Positions 63,030-64,000 of a stretch of 64,000 bases of DNA are shown in pieces. Made by a program: the position numbers and the translations under genes. Within the stretch, counting starts at the first letter, position 1, and the number at the start of each line of letters is the position of its first letter. Source of the DNA: Anaerolineaceae bacterium. Its GTDB lineage: Bacteria; Chloroflexota; Anaerolineae; Anaerolineales; Anaerolineaceae. The notes beneath the pieces were generated by a model. It saw only the letters and a list, made by a program, of their open reading frames with translations, ran no database searches and had not been told where the DNA came from. The stretch lies in assembly GCA_012839565.1 (NCBI GenBank), contig DUMZ01000005.1, positions 124,001 to 188,000 of the forward strand, read 5' to 3'.

Positions 63030-64000
63030 CTATGGCAGTTGGGCGAAGTACAATTCCGAACCAAAGGCGATGAAAACAATTTGCGAACTCGACACGGTCA
63101 TCGCCGTCGCGTTTTGTCGTGGGGTTGCCTGGTCGCCAAAACTGACTTTTAGCACATCGGTAGGCACCAAACGATAGGAATAGCGCGAAATCGATGGCTC
63201 ACCTGGCTCCAAAAAATACAGCACGTTATCGGCCACCTGCAAACCGGAAATCTGGCTAAAGTTACCCTGCGCCACCTGCCAGGGCACATTAGGCGCCTGA
63301 GCTTCAACAAACCCGCTAAATGACGGGACATTGCTAAAAACCGTCCTGCCATCCGCGTAAAGCACAAAAAGGCCTTCGCGTCGCACCGTGATGTCAATCG
63401 CCGACGTCAAATCAGCATCTGAAGCATCCAAATATAAGCCAGGCTCATAAGGGAAGGCTTCCCCCAGCCCCCGATAGACCCAAATCTTGTTTTGACTGAC
63501 ATCCATGATATACAAACCGTCATTGCCATAGTGAATCGCGTCGATGCTGCCAAAACCGCCTTCGGGCTGGGTCAAAGAAGTCGCGATTTGTTCCTGCCCA
63601 CCGTCTGAACACAGAACGATATTGCCCATCGCGTCGATACCAAGCACATTAGCTGAGTTTGGACTGCTGCCTTGCACATCGGTGATGTCGATGATTTTGC
63701 CCATTTCCACATCGCCGATTGTCACCGGCCCGCAGGCAAATTTTGTGTCCAACAAGTAAGTGTCACCAGCTTGATAGAAACGCAAGATATTGCCGGTGTT
63801 CGCGTTCAAAGCAAAAACGGCATTTCGCCCCGGTACCAAATGGCTAATATATAAATCAGGATGGACGATGTTTCCAAAAGCGTTGCTCAGCATCAGCCGG
63901 CGCACGTTGTCCATCTTGTCCAGCTGACCCTGGGCTTCGTTGCGCATTTTGATAATTTCTTCTGTATCACCCTGATTGAACTCACGGGCCTGGTTCAGCC
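63030..64000 (-). CDS. Beta-propeller-like protein (C-terminal part, cut by window edge)
   Basis: The reading frame is open through the right edge of the window, so the N terminus is missing. The visible 323 residues begin with a charged helical segment (NQAREFNQGDTEEIIK, then AQGQLDKMDNVRRL). After it come repeated beta-type units: NAVFALNANTGNILRFYQAG, VLGIDAMGNIVLCSDGG, AIHYGNDGLYIMDVSQNKIWVYRG, LFVLYADGRTVFSN and VLYFLEPGEPSISRYSYR. These resemble NHL or SBBP-type propeller blades. The complete protein, perhaps with an N-terminal membrane or catalytic domain, lies mostly outside. Function unknown. Confidence 0.7.
   Translation of the reverse strand, partial: LNQAREFNQGDTEEIIKMRNEAQGQLDKMDNVRRLMLSNAFGNIVHPDLYISHLVPGRNAVFALNANTGNILRFYQAGDTYLLDTKFACGPVTIGDVEMGKIIDITDVQGSSPNSANVLGIDAMGNIVLCSDGGQEQIATSLTQPEGGFGSIDAIHYGNDGLYIMDVSQNKIWVYRGLGEAFPYEPGLYLDASDADLTSAIDITVRREGLFVLYADGRTVFSNVPSFSGFVEAQAPNVPWQVAQGNFSQISGLQVADNVLYFLEPGEPSISRYSYRLVPTDVLKVSFGDQATPRQNATAMTVSSSQIVFIAFGSELYFAQLP

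Overview
The window reads as chromosomal DNA of an anaerobic bacterium, most likely Chloroflexota, class Anaerolineae. The support is indirect: lipoproteins with Thr/Pro-rich 'TPTPT' linkers behind the lipobox, a four-subunit 2-oxoacid:ferredoxin oxidoreductase, an IMP dehydrogenase without CBS domains, a DUF951 protein, a YitT-CutC pair, and housekeeping genes scattered in short operons. Coding density is high and no gap exceeds 300 bases. I found no insertion sequence, transposase, integrase, phage gene or CRISPR array.

Layout. 0-6.4 kb: the 3' part of uvrA, a Fic AMP-transferase behind a palindromic operator-like site, the frr-uppS-cdsA operon, and a divergent ATP-cone/P-loop kinase fusion. 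6.4-10 kb: three paralogous Cys-rich lipoproteins, a LysM membrane protein, a GIY-YIG protein and an M50 protease. 10.1-21.4 kb: DUF951 with a GT2 glycosyltransferase and a flavin reductase-like protein, dnaE with an acidic linker, a hom-folK-membrane protein operon, a GT2 and a lipoprotein. 21.6-25.9 kb: a four-repeat secreted protein with a strong promoter, then the korDABC operon. 26-34.7 kb: a surface polysaccharide region (flippase, GT4, two paralogous zinc-ribbon methyltransferases), an M23-like protein, a LuxR-TM-Kelch protein, bactofilin and an alkyladenine glycosylase. 34.7-37.6 kb: an AT-rich two-gene block between a decayed epimerase remnant and an intact epimerase sharing an 82-bp 3' end. 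37.7-43.7 kb: a membrane coiled-coil protein, tRNA-Gly(TCC), a biotin-enzyme carboxyltransferase subunit and an ECF sigma/anti-sigma pair. 43.7-53.4 kb: gatCAB, a DUF2779 nuclease, a membrane glycosyltransferase with a discoidin-like tail, and rpsB-tsf-pyrH. 53.4-64 kb: a serine hydrolase, nitroreductase, guaB, YitT-cutC, murE, an SDR protein and the 3' part of a beta-propeller gene.

How the genes work together. Translation (rpsB, tsf, frr, gatCAB, tRNA-Gly), envelope precursors (uppS, cdsA, murE) and surface glycan export (flippase, GT4, GT2s, epimerase, methyltransferases) dominate. Several genes look like single-polypeptide envelope sensors: LuxR-TM-Kelch, and the ECF sigma with a TolB-like anti-sigma. 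The most unusual observations are the epimerase 3'-end duplication around the AT-rich block, the six-cysteine lipoprotein family, the domain fusions (ATP-cone kinase; flavin reductase with a PCP_red-like tail), and -10 boxes lying so close to start codons that some transcripts would be leaderless or nearly so.
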